Below are positions 49,415 through 59,390 of a stretch of DNA of 64,000 nt, piece by piece. This DNA comes from Dasania marina DSM 21967. Its GTDB lineage: Bacteria; Pseudomonadota; Gammaproteobacteria; Pseudomonadales; Dasaniaceae. The stretch is taken from contig NZ_KB891586.1 in the NCBI RefSeq assembly GCF_000373485.1, positions 76,734-140,733 on the forward strand. Reading direction: 5' to 3'. The position numbers and the translations under genes are program-made. Below the pieces are notes generated by a model that worked only from the letters and a program-made list of their open reading frames with translations, searched no databases and was not told the origin of the DNA. Numbering within the stretch: position 1 is the stretch's first letter; every line of letters begins with the position of its first letter.

Positions 49415-49681
49415 CTAACGCAACTGGCTATCCTTGCTGCCTCTGCGGTTATAGCCGGCACTGGCGGTTTGTGCTTTATCAGCCAGCTCTTGGCAGCCTA
49501 TACACAAACGCACCCCCGGCACGGCTAGGCGACGCGCTTCAGGTATAGCCTTGTCACAGTCATCACAGCATAGGGCGCTCTCACCTTGCGGCAAACGGCT
49601 GCGGGCGCGATTAATCTCATCAGTAATACTGGCGTCTATCTGCTCTTGCACAGCGCCATCTTTAGCAAAACCCCCAGCCAT
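49415..49681 (-). CDS. ybiI: DksA/TraR-type zinc-finger protein, YbiI-like
   Basis: The ATG at 49681 with AAGGAGGGG upstream gives 88 residues, the same as E. coli YbiI. An N-terminal helix is followed by a C4 zinc finger (CDDC...CIGC) and the conserved ending AGYNRRGSKDSQLR. Members are small DksA-like proteins of unclear target. The first Cys pair is preceded by an extra Cys (CCDDC). Confidence 0.9.
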   Translation of the reverse strand: MAGGFAKDGAVQEQIDASITDEINRARSRLPQGESALCCDDCDKAIPEARRLAVPGVRLCIGCQELADKAQTASAGYNRRGSKDSQLR

Positions 49682-49846
49682 AGTCCCCTCCTTCAACCCT
49701 AGTCGTGTGTGCTAACAGCATAAACCACCACGGCCATCTATACTTTATTAAAGCACTGTTTAAGCACTATTCCACTGCTGCTCTTCTTACTGTATAAATC
49801 GATACTGTATAAAGCTAGTAGTATAGCTACCAACCTAGGGATACGC

Positions 49847-50815
49847 ATGTTTGCATTGAAGTTTGAAAATAACACATCCACGGTGCTGGATAATCATGAC
49901 CTACCCCAGCAAGATCAGGCCGATGTTTTTTACTGGTACCACTTTGATGGTGACTTAGAAGACGCTAGACAGTGGCTAAAAGATCAATTAAAAACTGATA
50001 GCCACAGCCTTAACGCGCTCTGTGACGAGCTAACCAGACCTAGGGTATTCGTTAACGACAGCGACCAACTGCTGCTCACCTTACGCTCTATCGACTATAA
50101 AGATGAAAACGAAGCTGAGTTCCCTTCTTTGCGCGTCTGGCTTAGCCAGAATGTTTTAATCACCTTGGCCCGCGTCACCGTACCTGCGGTCGCGGTATTA
50201 TCAGAAAAAATACAACTGCCCGATAAATATGCCAAAACGCCCTCTTATTTAATCTGGCGCTTGGTGGATTTAATCAGCGATCATATCAGCGCGTATATAG
50301 TTGACCTGGACGAAAATATCAGCAACATAGAAGAAGAATGGGAGCTAAATCAACGCATGGACTCCCAAACTCTACATAACATACGTTTGAATATTTCCCA
50401 TGTAGGGCGTTTTTTATTAGCGCAGCTAGAAGCACTACAAAAACTGGATCATGAAGTCGCCAACATCAACTCGTCTCAACATGATAAAAGTCTGTATCAC
50501 GTGCGCTGGCGAGAAACTATTAATACCCTTAGGCGCGATATAGAGCTGCATAGCTCTATACGCGAACGTATAAGCCTGTTGCGTGATGCCCAGCAACAGC
50601 GCAATCATGAAACCTCTAACCGCACCATTTTATTACTGTCAGTAGTGGCTACATTTTTTTTACCGCTAACCTTTATTGCCAGTTTATTAGGCATGAATGT
50701 CGCCGGGATACCCGCTTACGACCATCCCATGGCCTTTGCAGTGGTATGCATCATAATGATTTTTATTGCGCTAATACAATGGTTGCTATTTAAACACTGG
50801 CGCTGGCTTAAGTAA
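49847..50815 (+). CDS. CorA-superfamily divalent-metal channel, ZntB-like
   Basis: At 322 residues it has a large N-terminal cytoplasmic domain with long helices (about 130-260) and two C-terminal transmembrane helices (about 262-282 and 294-312). The signature GMN (LLGMNVAGIP) lies between the helices. The sequence resembles ZntB more than CorA, so zinc transport is possible, but Mg2+ cannot be excluded. AGGGA precedes the ATG. It is followed after 18 bp by a cation/proton antiporter gene. Confidence 0.87.
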   Translation: MFALKFENNTSTVLDNHDLPQQDQADVFYWYHFDGDLEDARQWLKDQLKTDSHSLNALCDELTRPRVFVNDSDQLLLTLRSIDYKDENEAEFPSLRVWLSQNVLITLARVTVPAVAVLSEKIQLPDKYAKTPSYLIWRLVDLISDHISAYIVDLDENISNIEEEWELNQRMDSQTLHNIRLNISHVGRFLLAQLEALQKLDHEVANINSSQHDKSLYHVRWRETINTLRRDIELHSSIRERISLLRDAQQQRNHETSNRTILLLSVVATFFLPLTFIASLLGMNVAGIPAYDHPMAFAVVCIIMIFIALIQWLLFKHWRWLK

Positions 50816-50833
50816 TTTCTGCGGAATCTCACT

Positions 50834-52000
50834 ATGTTTATGGACCCCTTAATGCCACAAGTAGTTGCCGCTATTTTATGCATATTACTAACCGGCATTA
50901 TTATTAAATTACTACGCCAACCTCAATTAATTACCTATTTATTAGTGGGAATGTTAATAGGCCCTTGGGGATTAGGCTTGGTTAGCGACCCCGAGTTAAT
51001 TACTCGCTTAGGCGCTATAGGGGTAGTGCTACTGTTATTTTTTGTAGGCATGGAAACCGATGCCAGCAAGCTAGTAGCCAATTGGAAACTAGCGGTGTTT
51101 GGCACGGTGTTGCAAATACTGCTAAGCATAGGCTGCGTGTGGCTAATCGGCATGTGGTATGAGTGGAGCTTGGCCCGCATCATACTGATAGGCTTTGTGG
51201 TTAGTTTAAGCAGCACCGTGGTGGTAATTAAACTCCTACAAGATAATGGCTTGCTCAATTCAAAAATGGGTCAAGGGGTCTTGGGTATAACTCTGGCGCA
51301 AGACTTAGCCATTATTCCCATGCTAATTATTTTAGGCTTGTTTACCGCCGACAGTATTAACCCCGAGCATTTGGCCAAGCAAGGCATAGGCACTGTTATC
51401 GCCGGCGCGCTGTTTGGCTATATTGTTTACCGCAAAGAAATACATCTGCCCTTTGCCAGCTGGCTGCACAATGATAGAGAGCTGCAACTATTTACCGCCC
51501 TCAGCGTGTGCTTTGGCTTATCACTGATTACCGCTTGGTTTGATTTATCTACCGCACTGGGTGCCTTTATCGCCGGTATGTTGATAGGCGTAACTAAAGA
51601 AACCCAATGGGCACATCACAACCTAGAGTCTTTTAAAGTCTTATTCGTTGCCTTGTTTTTTGTGTCGGTGGGTATGTTATTAGACTTAAATTTTTTACTA
51701 GAGCATTGGGCGCAAGTATGTTTTTTAGTGCTTAGCGCCCTAATCACCAACACCTTTATAAATGCCCTAATACTGAGAATGGCCAAGTTTAGCTGGCACG
51801 ACAGTTTGTTTGCCGGGCTGCTGCTATCACAAATTAGCGAGTTTAGTTTTGTCTTAGCGGCCGTGGGTTATCAAGCCCATATAATCACTAACATTGCCTA
51901 CCAACTGGTTATTAGCGCCATAGCCCTATCACTGCTGGTTAGCCCGCTGTGGATAAACTCTGGGCGAAAATTATTACACTGGCATCAGGCTAAACGCTAA
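50834..52000 (+). CDS. CPA2 cation:proton antiporter (KefB-like), membrane domain only
   Basis: At 388 residues it has about 12-13 helices of the Na+/H+ exchanger fold, with LLFFVGMETD, SLSSTVVVIKLL and GAFIAGMLIG. The C-terminal TrkA-N/RCK regulatory domain of KefB/KefC is absent, so this is the membrane part alone; many CPA2 members are naturally so. It starts 18 bp after the ZntB-like gene and is probably co-transcribed. The ion is unknown. Confidence 0.87.
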   Translation: MFMDPLMPQVVAAILCILLTGIIIKLLRQPQLITYLLVGMLIGPWGLGLVSDPELITRLGAIGVVLLLFFVGMETDASKLVANWKLAVFGTVLQILLSIGCVWLIGMWYEWSLARIILIGFVVSLSSTVVVIKLLQDNGLLNSKMGQGVLGITLAQDLAIIPMLIILGLFTADSINPEHLAKQGIGTVIAGALFGYIVYRKEIHLPFASWLHNDRELQLFTALSVCFGLSLITAWFDLSTALGAFIAGMLIGVTKETQWAHHNLESFKVLFVALFFVSVGMLLDLNFLLEHWAQVCFLVLSALITNTFINALILRMAKFSWHDSLFAGLLLSQISEFSFVLAAVGYQAHIITNIAYQLVISAIALSLLVSPLWINSGRKLLHWHQAKR

Positions 52001-52099
52001 GCAGCAGCCAAGCCGCTATTATCCTCTACAAAAAACAATCGCCAGCCGCTTTGGAAACAGCGTAAAATAGTGCTTTTACCATGCAATTAGGACTGGATT

Positions 52100-53281
52100 A
52101 TGACAACACTAGGCACTCCCTTTTCGGCTACCGCAACCAAAGTCATGCTACTGGGGTCTGGCGAGCTGGGTAAAGAAGTGGCCATAGAGCTACAGCGCTA
52201 TGGTGTAGAGGTAATAGCCGTAGACCGCTACGCCAACGCCCCCGCCATGCAAGTCGCCGACCGTAGTCATACCATTAACATGCTGGATGGCGCAGCCTTA
52301 CGCCGCATAGTCGAAACCGAACAACCGCATTTAATTGTGCCCGAGATAGAGGCCATAGCCACCGATGAACTGGTTCAGCTAGAGCAAGAGGGTTACACCG
52401 TCATCCCCACCGCCCGCGCTGCCCAGCTCACTATGGACCGAGAAGGCATACGCCGCTTGGCCGCCGAAGAATTAGGCTTGGCCACCTCCCACTATATTTT
52501 TGCCGATACCAAAGCTGAGTTTTTAGCCGGCGTTGCAAGCGTAGGTATACCCTGTGTGGTTAAGCCTGTGATGAGTTCATCGGGCAAGGGCCAAAGCACC
52601 ATTAAAAGCGAAGCTGATATAGAGCAAGCCTGGCAGTATTCGCAGCAAGGCGGCCGCACCGGCGAAGGCCGGATTATTGTTGAAGGCTTTGTAGCTTTTG
52701 ATTATGAAATTACCTTACTCACCGTGCGCCACCGCGATGGCACCAGCTTTTGCCAACCCATAGGCCATATCCAAATCGACGGCGATTACCGCGAGTCTTG
52801 GCAGCCGCAGGCCATGAGCAAACTAGCACTTCAGCGTTCACAGGCCATGGCCCTAACCATTACCGAAGCCCTAGGCGGCCGCGGTATTTTTGGGGTGGAA
52901 TTATTTATTAAAGGTGACGAAGTGTACTTCAGTGAAGTATCACCGCGGCCACACGACACCGGCATGGTCACCATGATATCCCAGGACCTACCGCAGTTTT
53001 CACTACACGCCAGAGCTATTTTAGGGCTACCCATACCCAATATCGCCCAGCAAGGCCCTTCCGCCTCGGCGGTGATTTTAGTGGAGGGTGAATCACAACA
53101 ACTAAGCTTTGCTAATGTTGATGCAGCACTCAAGCAGCCCGACACGCAAATACGTTTGTTCGGTAAACCCGAAGTAAGCGGCCGCCGCCGTATGGGTGTA
53201 GCCTTGGCAAAAGGTAAGGATATAGAGGATGCTAGGGCTAAGGCGCGTGCTGCCGCTGCGGCAATTACACTTAATCTTTAG
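52100..53281 (+). CDS. purT: Formate-dependent phosphoribosylglycinamide formyltransferase
   Basis: ATP-grasp enzyme that makes formyl-GAR from GAR, formate and ATP, the folate-independent route of step 3 in purine synthesis. The 393-residue length matches PurT. Seen are [15 protein letters not shown], the ATP-grasp segment [16 protein letters not shown], and [19 protein letters not shown] precedes the ATG. A heptamer repeat follows directly after the stop. Confidence 0.96.
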   Translation: MTTLGTPFSATATKVMLLGSGELGKEVAIELQRYGVEVIAVDRYANAPAMQVADRSHTINMLDGAALRRIVETEQPHLIVPEIEAIATDELVQLEQEGYTVIPTARAAQLTMDREGIRRLAAEELGLATSHYIFADTKAEFLAGVASVGIPCVVKPVMSSSGKGQSTIKSEADIEQAWQYSQQGGRTGEGRIIVEGFVAFDYEITLLTVRHRDGTSFCQPIGHIQIDGDYRESWQPQAMSKLALQRSQAMALTITEALGGRGIFGVELFIKGDEVYFSEVSPRPHDTGMVTMISQDLPQFSLHARAILGLPIPNIAQQGPSASAVILVEGESQQLSFANVDAALKQPDTQIRLFGKPEVSGRRRMGVALAKGKDIEDARAKARAAAAAITLNL

Positions 53282-53292
53282 TTCCTAGCTTC

Positions 53293-53330
53293 TAGTCGAT
53301 AGTCGATAGTCGATAGTCGATAGTCGATAG
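53293..53330 (+). repeat. Tandem heptamer TAGTCGA, about 5.4 copies
   Basis: Five perfect copies of TAGTCGA plus TAG fill 38 bp between the purT stop and the next gene. Copy number would be prone to slippage. It lies 24 bp before a start codon. Confidence 0.9.
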
Positions 53331-53353
53331 ATTTAAAATCATAACGGATAAAT

Positions 53354-53950
53354 ATGGCTAATAATATTGCTGCCATTGTACTGGCCGCTGGAAAATCAAC
53401 CCGCATGGGGGCGCAGAATAAATTGCTGCTGCCCTTCAACAATGCGCCGGTGATTGTGCAAGTGGTGAAAGCGGCATTAACTGCCCAGCTGCAAAATATT
53501 ATTGTCGTTACCGGCCATGAGGCTGACGAGGTTGTCCTAGCTACGCAAGGTTTGGCAGTGCGTTGTGTACACAACGCCGACTTCGCTTTGGGCATGGCCA
53601 GCTCCTTGCGTTGTGGCCTACAGGCTTTAGAGAGTAATGTTCAGCCTATTGATGGCGCGATTATTTTATTGGGGGATATGCCACTAGTTAGCGGCGCGGA
53701 TATTAAAAAATTGTTAGCCTCATTCAGCAATACCGATCAAATTATTGCCCCTTATTACCAAGGCAAACGTGGCAACCCGGTGTTATGGGGCAGTGATTAT
53801 TTTGCTGAGATAAAACAGTTAAGTGGTGATAGCGGCGCTAAAGCATTGCTAACCCGTCATGCTAACAACATGATAAAAGTACCGGTTGATCACCAGGGAA
53901 TTTTTGCCGATATCGATAGCCCCGAGGCCTATGCCAAGTTGAAGCTATAA
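53354..53950 (+). CDS. MobA/MocA-like molybdenum-cofactor nucleotidyltransferase
   Basis: At 198 residues it has the NTP-transferase start VLAAGKSTRMGAQNKLLLPF, ILLGDMPLVSGAD and GKRGNPVLWG. The closest match is the MocA/CoxI-associated group that attaches CMP to molybdopterin for xanthine-dehydrogenase-type enzymes. It is convergent with xdhC, 5 bp apart. That placement supports a role in maturing the adjacent hydroxylase. Confidence 0.85.
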   Translation: MANNIAAIVLAAGKSTRMGAQNKLLLPFNNAPVIVQVVKAALTAQLQNIIVVTGHEADEVVLATQGLAVRCVHNADFALGMASSLRCGLQALESNVQPIDGAIILLGDMPLVSGADIKKLLASFSNTDQIIAPYYQGKRGNPVLWGSDYFAEIKQLSGDSGAKALLTRHANNMIKVPVDHQGIFADIDSPEAYAKLKL

Positions 53951-53955
53951 GTTTT

Positions 53956-54918
53956 TTACGCACGACTCAGCGTCGGTTTAAGCACACCATTTTTTAAGGC
54001 GGTGAGCTCTGCCAGTATCGCCAGCGCAATTTCCGCCGGGGTTTTACTGCCTATAGCTAAACCCACCGGGCCATGTAATCTATCCAACTCGGCAGCGCTA
54101 AAATCAAAATGTTGCTGTAAACGCTGCCGCCGTTTTACGGTAGTGGCCTGTGAGCCCAACGCCCCTACATAAAAAGCCTGCGATTTCAGCGCCGCCAGCA
54201 AAGCCATATCATCAACCCGTGGATCGTGGCTTAGGGTTACTATGGCAGTGCGCTCATCGGGTTTAAAATCCTTCACCGCATCATCGGGAAAGCCTGCAAC
54301 TAAAGGGATATCGGGCAAGGGCCAAGCTTCTCGGTACTCAGGCCTAGGTTCACTCACGGTTACGCTATAACCTAAGGCGGGGGCCATTTCAGCTAGGTAG
54401 CGCGAGGTTTCACCGGCACCAATAATTAACAAGCGCCACACCGGGCCAAACACATTCACCCATGTATGCTCGTTTAATTGCGGCTTATCACCCACTTTAA
54501 ATACTGCGTAATCTTGACTGCCATCGCTAAGCGTAAGGGTGAGGGTTTGCGTTTGCCTAGCGTGTAAGGATGCGATTAAATCTTGTAGTTGTGCGAGGTT
54601 ATTAAGCGGTTCTAACACCAACTCTAACAGGCCACCGCAGGGTAAACCAAAACGGTGACGCTGCTCATCGGTTTCACCGTATTTTATTAACTGCGGCTGG
54701 CTAATCGGCTCTTGAACTAAGCGGCTGATTAAATCATCTTCTACACAGCCGCCAGAAATCGATCCATAAAAACGACCATCACTGCTTACCGCTAACAAGG
54801 CACCCACTGGCCGCGGTGAAGTACCCCAGGTGCGCGCCACCGACACCAGAGTTACTGCCAGACCCTGCTGCAGGCAGTGTAAAGCACCTTGTAAAACATC
54901 GAGCTGGCTATTCTTCAT
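53956..54918 (-). CDS. XdhC/CoxI-family molybdenum-enzyme maturation protein
   Basis: At 320 residues it has an N-terminal XdhC domain (GGCVEDDLISRL, FGLPCGG) and a Rossmann-like C-terminal domain (LLIIGAGETSRYLAEMA, ending GSKTPAEIALAILAEL). XdhC proteins bind and sulfurate the molybdenum cofactor before insertion. It follows iorB-like by 45 bp on the same strand. Confidence 0.9.
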   Translation of the reverse strand: MKNSQLDVLQGALHCLQQGLAVTLVSVARTWGTSPRPVGALLAVSSDGRFYGSISGGCVEDDLISRLVQEPISQPQLIKYGETDEQRHRFGLPCGGLLELVLEPLNNLAQLQDLIASLHARQTQTLTLTLSDGSQDYAVFKVGDKPQLNEHTWVNVFGPVWRLLIIGAGETSRYLAEMAPALGYSVTVSEPRPEYREAWPLPDIPLVAGFPDDAVKDFKPDERTAIVTLSHDPRVDDMALLAALKSQAFYVGALGSQATTVKRRQRLQQHFDFSAAELDRLHGPVGLAIGSKTPAEIALAILAELTALKNGVLKPTLSRA

Positions 54919-54963
54919 AACGAAAACTCATGCTTATGATTCATCGCAATTTTCACTCACCAC

Positions 54964-57159
54964 TTATACCGAAAAACCAGCCAGGCTTAGCGGCAACTCA
55001 CGTACCCGCACACCACTGGCAGTAAACAGTGCATTGGTCACCGCCGCTGCCAAAGGCGGTAGGGCTGGCTCACCGACACCGCTGGGTGGGTTATTGGATT
55101 CGATAAAATGCACCTCTATAGTTGGGCTGTTAGGCATACGCAGCAACGGGTATTGGTGATAATTAGTTTCTTGTATGCGCCCGGCTTTTATATCTACCGC
55201 CAACGCCAGCATGGTGGAGTAACCATCGATAACCGAACCCTGCACCTGGTTTTCGGCACCGCTGCGATTAATAATCGGGCCTATATCCCCCGCTACAGTA
55301 ACCTTATGTAACTGAATTTTTTGTTCGCTATCCACACTCAGCTCCACCACTTCGGCAAAGTAACCGCCGTGGCTAAAGTGAAAAGCTAAACCCTGCGCGC
55401 TGCCCTTGGCCATGGTTTTGCCCCAGCCTGCTTTGCTGGCGGCGAGTTTGATGACCGCTGCCGCGCGCTGGGTATCTAACACTCTGCCAGCGCCTTCACC
55501 GGCAGGCCGTGTAGGTTGGCTCATTAACTCTAATAGTAACTCTAGATGATCGCGGCCTGCCGCATGGGCCAATTCATGGATAAAACTCTGCACCGCAAAG
55601 GCGATGCCGTTAGAGCCGGGCGCGCGCCACCAACCGCAGGGTATGCCGGTGGTGAATAAGCTTTGACTTAAGCGCACATGGTTTAGCAAGGGCGCGGGGA
55701 ATTCATTGCTGTTTAAGCCGGCACCACGGGTGGGGGTTTTACCGTCTTCGGTAAAGCTAATGAAGTGATCGTCCCAGGCGATAATTTTGCCTTGCTTATC
55801 TAAGCCTGCGCGCAAACTGTGAAAGCCTGCTGGGCGATAAAAGTCGAAGGCCATATCTTCTTCACGGCGCCACTGTAGCTTAATAGGCAGGCCGGTGTGC
55901 TGGGCGATGGCTGCCGCTTCGCAGCAGTAATCATTCATTAACCTGCGACCAAAACCACCGCCTATACGGGTTTGATTAATAGTTACCGCCTTGGCATCTA
56001 TACCCAAGGTCGTGGCCACTGCCGCTAGCGCATATTGCGGTGTTTGCGTGGGTGCCCACAGCTCACAACGGCCATTTGTGACTAGCGCGCTGCAGTTTTG
56101 CGGCTCTAAGGGCGCGTGCGCTAAAAAGGGATAGGCGTAAAACCCTGCTACGGTTTTATCGGCCTTTTTTAAACTGGCCGACACATCGCCCTGTTGTGTT
56201 AATAGCGTATCGCCCACTTGCTGGCTTAGGCCTTGGGCGCGCTGGCGCAGCTGTTGCCAATCATCTTTGGCTGCTTTGCTTTCGTCCCAGCTGACTTGTA
56301 GCTTTGTGCGAGCAGCGAAGGCCGCCCAGGTGGAATCCGCCACGATGGCCACGCCGGAGGCTAGCTGCCCTACATCGCCATTACCCGCCAATACAAAGGC
56401 ATCGACCACGCCGGCTAATTTTTTTAACTCAGCAGTATTCGCCTGCAGTACTAGGCCGCCTCTGGCGGGGCATTTCACATACACCGCATACTTCATACCG
56501 GATAGGGTTTGATCTATGCCAAACAAGGGCTGACCTGTGACTAGGGCAAGATTATCCACCCCGGTTATACGCTGGCCTATCAGCTTGTATTGATCGGGGG
56601 ATTTTAATTTTAAGCTACTGGCCTCTGGCAATGGCAACTTAGCTGCCCGCTGGGCCAAGGCACCGTAGCTTAGGCTACTGCCACTGGCGGCATGCATCAC
56701 CTGGCCAGCTTGGGTATGGCAGCTGTCGGCAGCCACCCCCCATTGCTCAGCGGCGGCCTGCACTAACATGGCTCTGGCGGTGGCACCGGCTTGGCGTAAC
56801 ACATCCCAGTTGGTGGCTATAGAGAGTGAGCCACCGGCAAACTGCGGGCCATAGGCGGCCTCATCTATGCTGGCTTGTATGACACGTACTTGCTGCCAGC
56901 TTACGTCCAGCTCCTCGGCCACTATCATGGGCAGTGAGGTTTTTACCCCCTGACCAATTTCGGGATTTTTAGCGGCAATCACTACGCTGTTATCGACCAA
57001 CACTTGCACATAGGCATTGAGACTTGTGCTTGCGGCCGCAGTGTTGGCTTTGCCCTGTAAGTGAAAACCCAAGGTTAAACCGCCACCAGCTACACCCATC
57101 AACTTTATTAATTGGCGGCGGCTAATAGCCCCTACTGGCTCAGTTAGTGAATGACTCAT
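54964..57159 (-). CDS. Molybdenum hydroxylase large subunit, isoquinoline 1-oxidoreductase beta-like
   Basis: A 731-residue molybdopterin protein of the xanthine oxidase superfamily (aldehyde oxidase/IorB type). The N-terminus has a Tat-type motif SRRQLIK with a hydrophobic stretch after it, so it is probably exported folded. Seen are [41 protein letters not shown], and the late GVGEPALPP with the likely catalytic Glu. Its start overlaps the small-subunit stop by 4 bp. The true substrate is unknown; isoquinoline is only the prototype. Confidence 0.88.
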   Translation of the reverse strand: MSHSLTEPVGAISRRQLIKLMGVAGGGLTLGFHLQGKANTAAASTSLNAYVQVLVDNSVVIAAKNPEIGQGVKTSLPMIVAEELDVSWQQVRVIQASIDEAAYGPQFAGGSLSIATNWDVLRQAGATARAMLVQAAAEQWGVAADSCHTQAGQVMHAASGSSLSYGALAQRAAKLPLPEASSLKLKSPDQYKLIGQRITGVDNLALVTGQPLFGIDQTLSGMKYAVYVKCPARGGLVLQANTAELKKLAGVVDAFVLAGNGDVGQLASGVAIVADSTWAAFAARTKLQVSWDESKAAKDDWQQLRQRAQGLSQQVGDTLLTQQGDVSASLKKADKTVAGFYAYPFLAHAPLEPQNCSALVTNGRCELWAPTQTPQYALAAVATTLGIDAKAVTINQTRIGGGFGRRLMNDYCCEAAAIAQHTGLPIKLQWRREEDMAFDFYRPAGFHSLRAGLDKQGKIIAWDDHFISFTEDGKTPTRGAGLNSNEFPAPLLNHVRLSQSLFTTGIPCGWWRAPGSNGIAFAVQSFIHELAHAAGRDHLELLLELMSQPTRPAGEGAGRVLDTQRAAAVIKLAASKAGWGKTMAKGSAQGLAFHFSHGGYFAEVVELSVDSEQKIQLHKVTVAGDIGPIINRSGAENQVQGSVIDGYSTMLALAVDIKAGRIQETNYHQYPLLRMPNSPTIEVHFIESNNPPSGVGEPALPPLAAAVTNALFTASGVRVRELPLSLAGFSV

Positions 57160-57656
57160 GAGTTTGCCTCCTTGCTACCGCTAGCGTCGTAAGCCAAGTG
57201 CTCGGCGGCATGGTGTATGGCTTGTTTAATACGGGTATAAGTACCGCAACGGCAGAGGTTGCCCGCCATCGCTTTATCAATATCGTCATCGCTGGGCTGG
57301 GGTTGCTGCTTTAACAGTGCCGCTGCGCTCATAATTTGCCCGGCTTGGCAGTAGCCGCATTGCGGCACATCGTTGTCTATCCAGGCTTGCTGTAAAGGGT
57401 GTAATTGATCGCCTTCGGCTAGGCCCTCTATGGTGGTGATTTGCCTGCCCGCTAAAGCCGCTGCCGGCATAGAGCAGGAGCGTATCGCTATACCATCCAT
57501 ATGCACGGTACAAGCGCCACAATAACCACCGCCGCAACCGTATTTGCTGCCCACTAAATTGAGTTCATCACGCAGCACCCACAGCAGAGGGATATCTGCC
57601 GGTAAATCTTTTAAGTGATGTGTTTTGCCATTAATAGTGAGGCTGAAGTCCGTCAT
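57156..57656 (-). CDS. 2Fe-2S subunit of molybdenum hydroxylase, IorA-like
   Basis: A 166-residue protein from the ATG at 57656; a GTG four codons upstream is the alternative. The N-terminal plant-type ferredoxin cluster is in [16 protein letters not shown], and the C-terminal cluster in [12 protein letters not shown] and GNLCRCGTY. It passes electrons from the molybdenum subunit. It has no export signal itself, so it would have to travel with its Tat-signal partner. Probable operon: iorA-like, iorB-like, xdhC. Confidence 0.9.
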   Translation of the reverse strand: MTDFSLTINGKTHHLKDLPADIPLLWVLRDELNLVGSKYGCGGGYCGACTVHMDGIAIRSCSMPAAALAGRQITTIEGLAEGDQLHPLQQAWIDNDVPQCGYCQAGQIMSAAALLKQQPQPSDDDIDKAMAGNLCRCGTYTRIKQAIHHAAEHLAYDASGSKEANS

Positions 57657-57948
57657 CTGTTTTGCCACCTTTTATGTTTTATAGCCATGTCAGCTTAGCG
57701 CTTATGATTGTGTTTGCCTATGATCATGTCAATTGACTAGCCCCTGTACACAGGCCTATTTTGTCAGCCATTGTCAGCGTTGAGCAGCACTGCTACAGCT
57801 AAGCTCTTTTAGTATTCTGCCTGCTCCCTGCGCATTATTGCCACAGGTAAATAGTCTTATTATTTTGTGTGTTTGTGCTTAACTGCTAGGGTTATAGTGC
57901 TCAGTAACATGAGCGCGGTATAGACTCACTCTATAAAGGATAAAGATC

Positions 57949-58386
57949 ATGTCACATAAATATGAAGGTGGCTGTGAACACATACATACCCATGCCAGTA
58001 ACGAGCCCATAGACAATCACACTTGCCATTGCTCGGTATGCAAAAATGTTACCGGCCAAGATGACACCCACGTGGTATTTTTTAACTATGGCGACATATC
58101 GGTAGATAACATAGCGGGGTTAAAACGCCAGCCCTTTAACGCTAACAACCCCAACGGCCCCTTGGAGTTATGCACCTGTGGCGAATGCGGCACGCCAATC
58201 ATGTTAGACGATAAAGAGAAACGTATACGCGTAATAGTCCCTAATCTTATGGGTTATAACAGCACACAGCTACCTGCCACTTACCACGCTTTTTATGACC
58301 CTGCCGCGGGTGCCGCTGCCCCCAGTGATGGCCGCCCCGTTTATGAAGCGCTGCGCCCTGACTTTGTCTGGCCTAAACCCGGCTAG
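57949..58386 (+). CDS. GFA/CENP-V-type zinc protein
   Basis: At 145 residues it belongs to the glutathione-dependent formaldehyde-activating enzyme-like family. Metal ligands are in THASN...CHCSVC and CTCGECGTPI. The conserved GGC near the start reads GGCEH. Most members have no proven activity. AAAGGA precedes the ATG and a terminator follows. Confidence 0.82.
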   Translation: MSHKYEGGCEHIHTHASNEPIDNHTCHCSVCKNVTGQDDTHVVFFNYGDISVDNIAGLKRQPFNANNPNGPLELCTCGECGTPIMLDDKEKRIRVIVPNLMGYNSTQLPATYHAFYDPAAGAAAPSDGRPVYEALRPDFVWPKPG

Positions 58387-58413
58387 GCAAACCCTAAATC
58401 ATAGCGATTAACC

Positions 58414-58442
58414 AGCCCTGCCGCCTAGACAGGGCTTTCTTA
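58414..58442 (+). terminator. Terminator after the GFA gene
   Basis: AGCCCTG and CAGGGCT form a 7-bp stem with a 9-nt loop, running into TTCTTATT. Confidence 0.7.
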
Positions 58443-58539
58443 TTAGCATCAGCCTCTGCTTAAACTCTGCTAGACTGCAAGTAGCTTAAACTTATATACC
58501 CAAAACTATTAACGCTTTTCTTGTTTAACTGCAGTCACT

Positions 58540-59325
58540 ATGAAAACCATTCTATGCCTAGCTGTATACTTAAGCTTATCGTTTAGCAGCTTTGCCGATG
58601 CTGAATTAAAGCGTATTAATTTCGCTACCGACACTTGGCCGCCCTACTTGGTAGGCAATCATCAAGGACAGATTAACCAAGGTGTATTGGTAGAAATTAT
58701 TCATGAAATTTTTGCTCGCATTCCCGATGTCGAAGCAAAAATTCACACCATGCCCTGGAGCCGAGCCATAGTCGAAGTGCGCGCCGGCCGCATGGATGCC
58801 CTGCCCGGAGTGATTTATACCGAACCACGCAGCCATCACTTACAATACAGTGATGCCCTTTTTACTAGTGTGTCTAAATTAGTGTACTCGTCCCAGCAGT
58901 TTCCTAACAGCTTCCACTGGCGTAGTAAACGAGATTTTGCAGGCTTAAAAATAGCCGCCGTTAGAGATTATGCCATGTACGATAAATTAGTCTCTATGCT
59001 GGGAAACAGCAGTGAAGAGGTAATAGTACCGGTGCTATCCGATGATATATTAATAAAAATGGTAGGCGGCAACAGAGTAGAGCTAGGCGCAATCGATGTA
59101 TTAACCGCGCTTTATTTAGCGAATATGTATGGGTTAGCAAACAAAATAGAATTTGCCGAACCAGCTATAAGCGAACACAGCTACTATCTCGCCATCTCTA
59201 AACAATCCACTAAGGTAGCACTCATCAGCACCATTAATAAAGTTATTGCTGAACTAAAAAACGAGGGCATTATTAGCGCTATTTTAGAACGCCACCGCAT
59301 TGCATTAAGATCCCTAAGGGATTAG
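58540..59325 (+). CDS. Periplasmic solute-binding protein (SBP_bac_3-like), orphan
   Basis: At 261 residues it has a Sec signal peptide (cleavage near SFA-DA at about residue 19-20) and a family-3 solute-binding fold (FATDTWPPYLVG, MPWSRAIVEVRAGRMDALPGV, FAGLKIAAVRDYAM). No permease or ATPase gene is adjacent. Such orphan proteins in marine gammaproteobacteria often feed sensory systems; that is inference. Confidence 0.82.
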   Translation: MKTILCLAVYLSLSFSSFADAELKRINFATDTWPPYLVGNHQGQINQGVLVEIIHEIFARIPDVEAKIHTMPWSRAIVEVRAGRMDALPGVIYTEPRSHHLQYSDALFTSVSKLVYSSQQFPNSFHWRSKRDFAGLKIAAVRDYAMYDKLVSMLGNSSEEVIVPVLSDDILIKMVGGNRVELGAIDVLTALYLANMYGLANKIEFAEPAISEHSYYLAISKQSTKVALISTINKVIAELKNEGIISAILERHRIALRSLRD

Positions 59326-59342
59326 TTTTGTAAACCAACACC

Positions 59343-59376
59343 TATAAAAAAAGCCGCTACGATGAGCGGCTTTTTA
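59343..59376. terminator. Bidirectional terminator between the solute-binding gene and aceF
   Basis: AAGCCGCT and AGCGGCTT form an 8-bp stem with a 6-nt loop, A-run on the left and T-run on the right. It serves both convergent genes and separates aceF from whatever follows. Confidence 0.9.
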
Positions 59377-59390
59377 TTACATTAAAAGGC

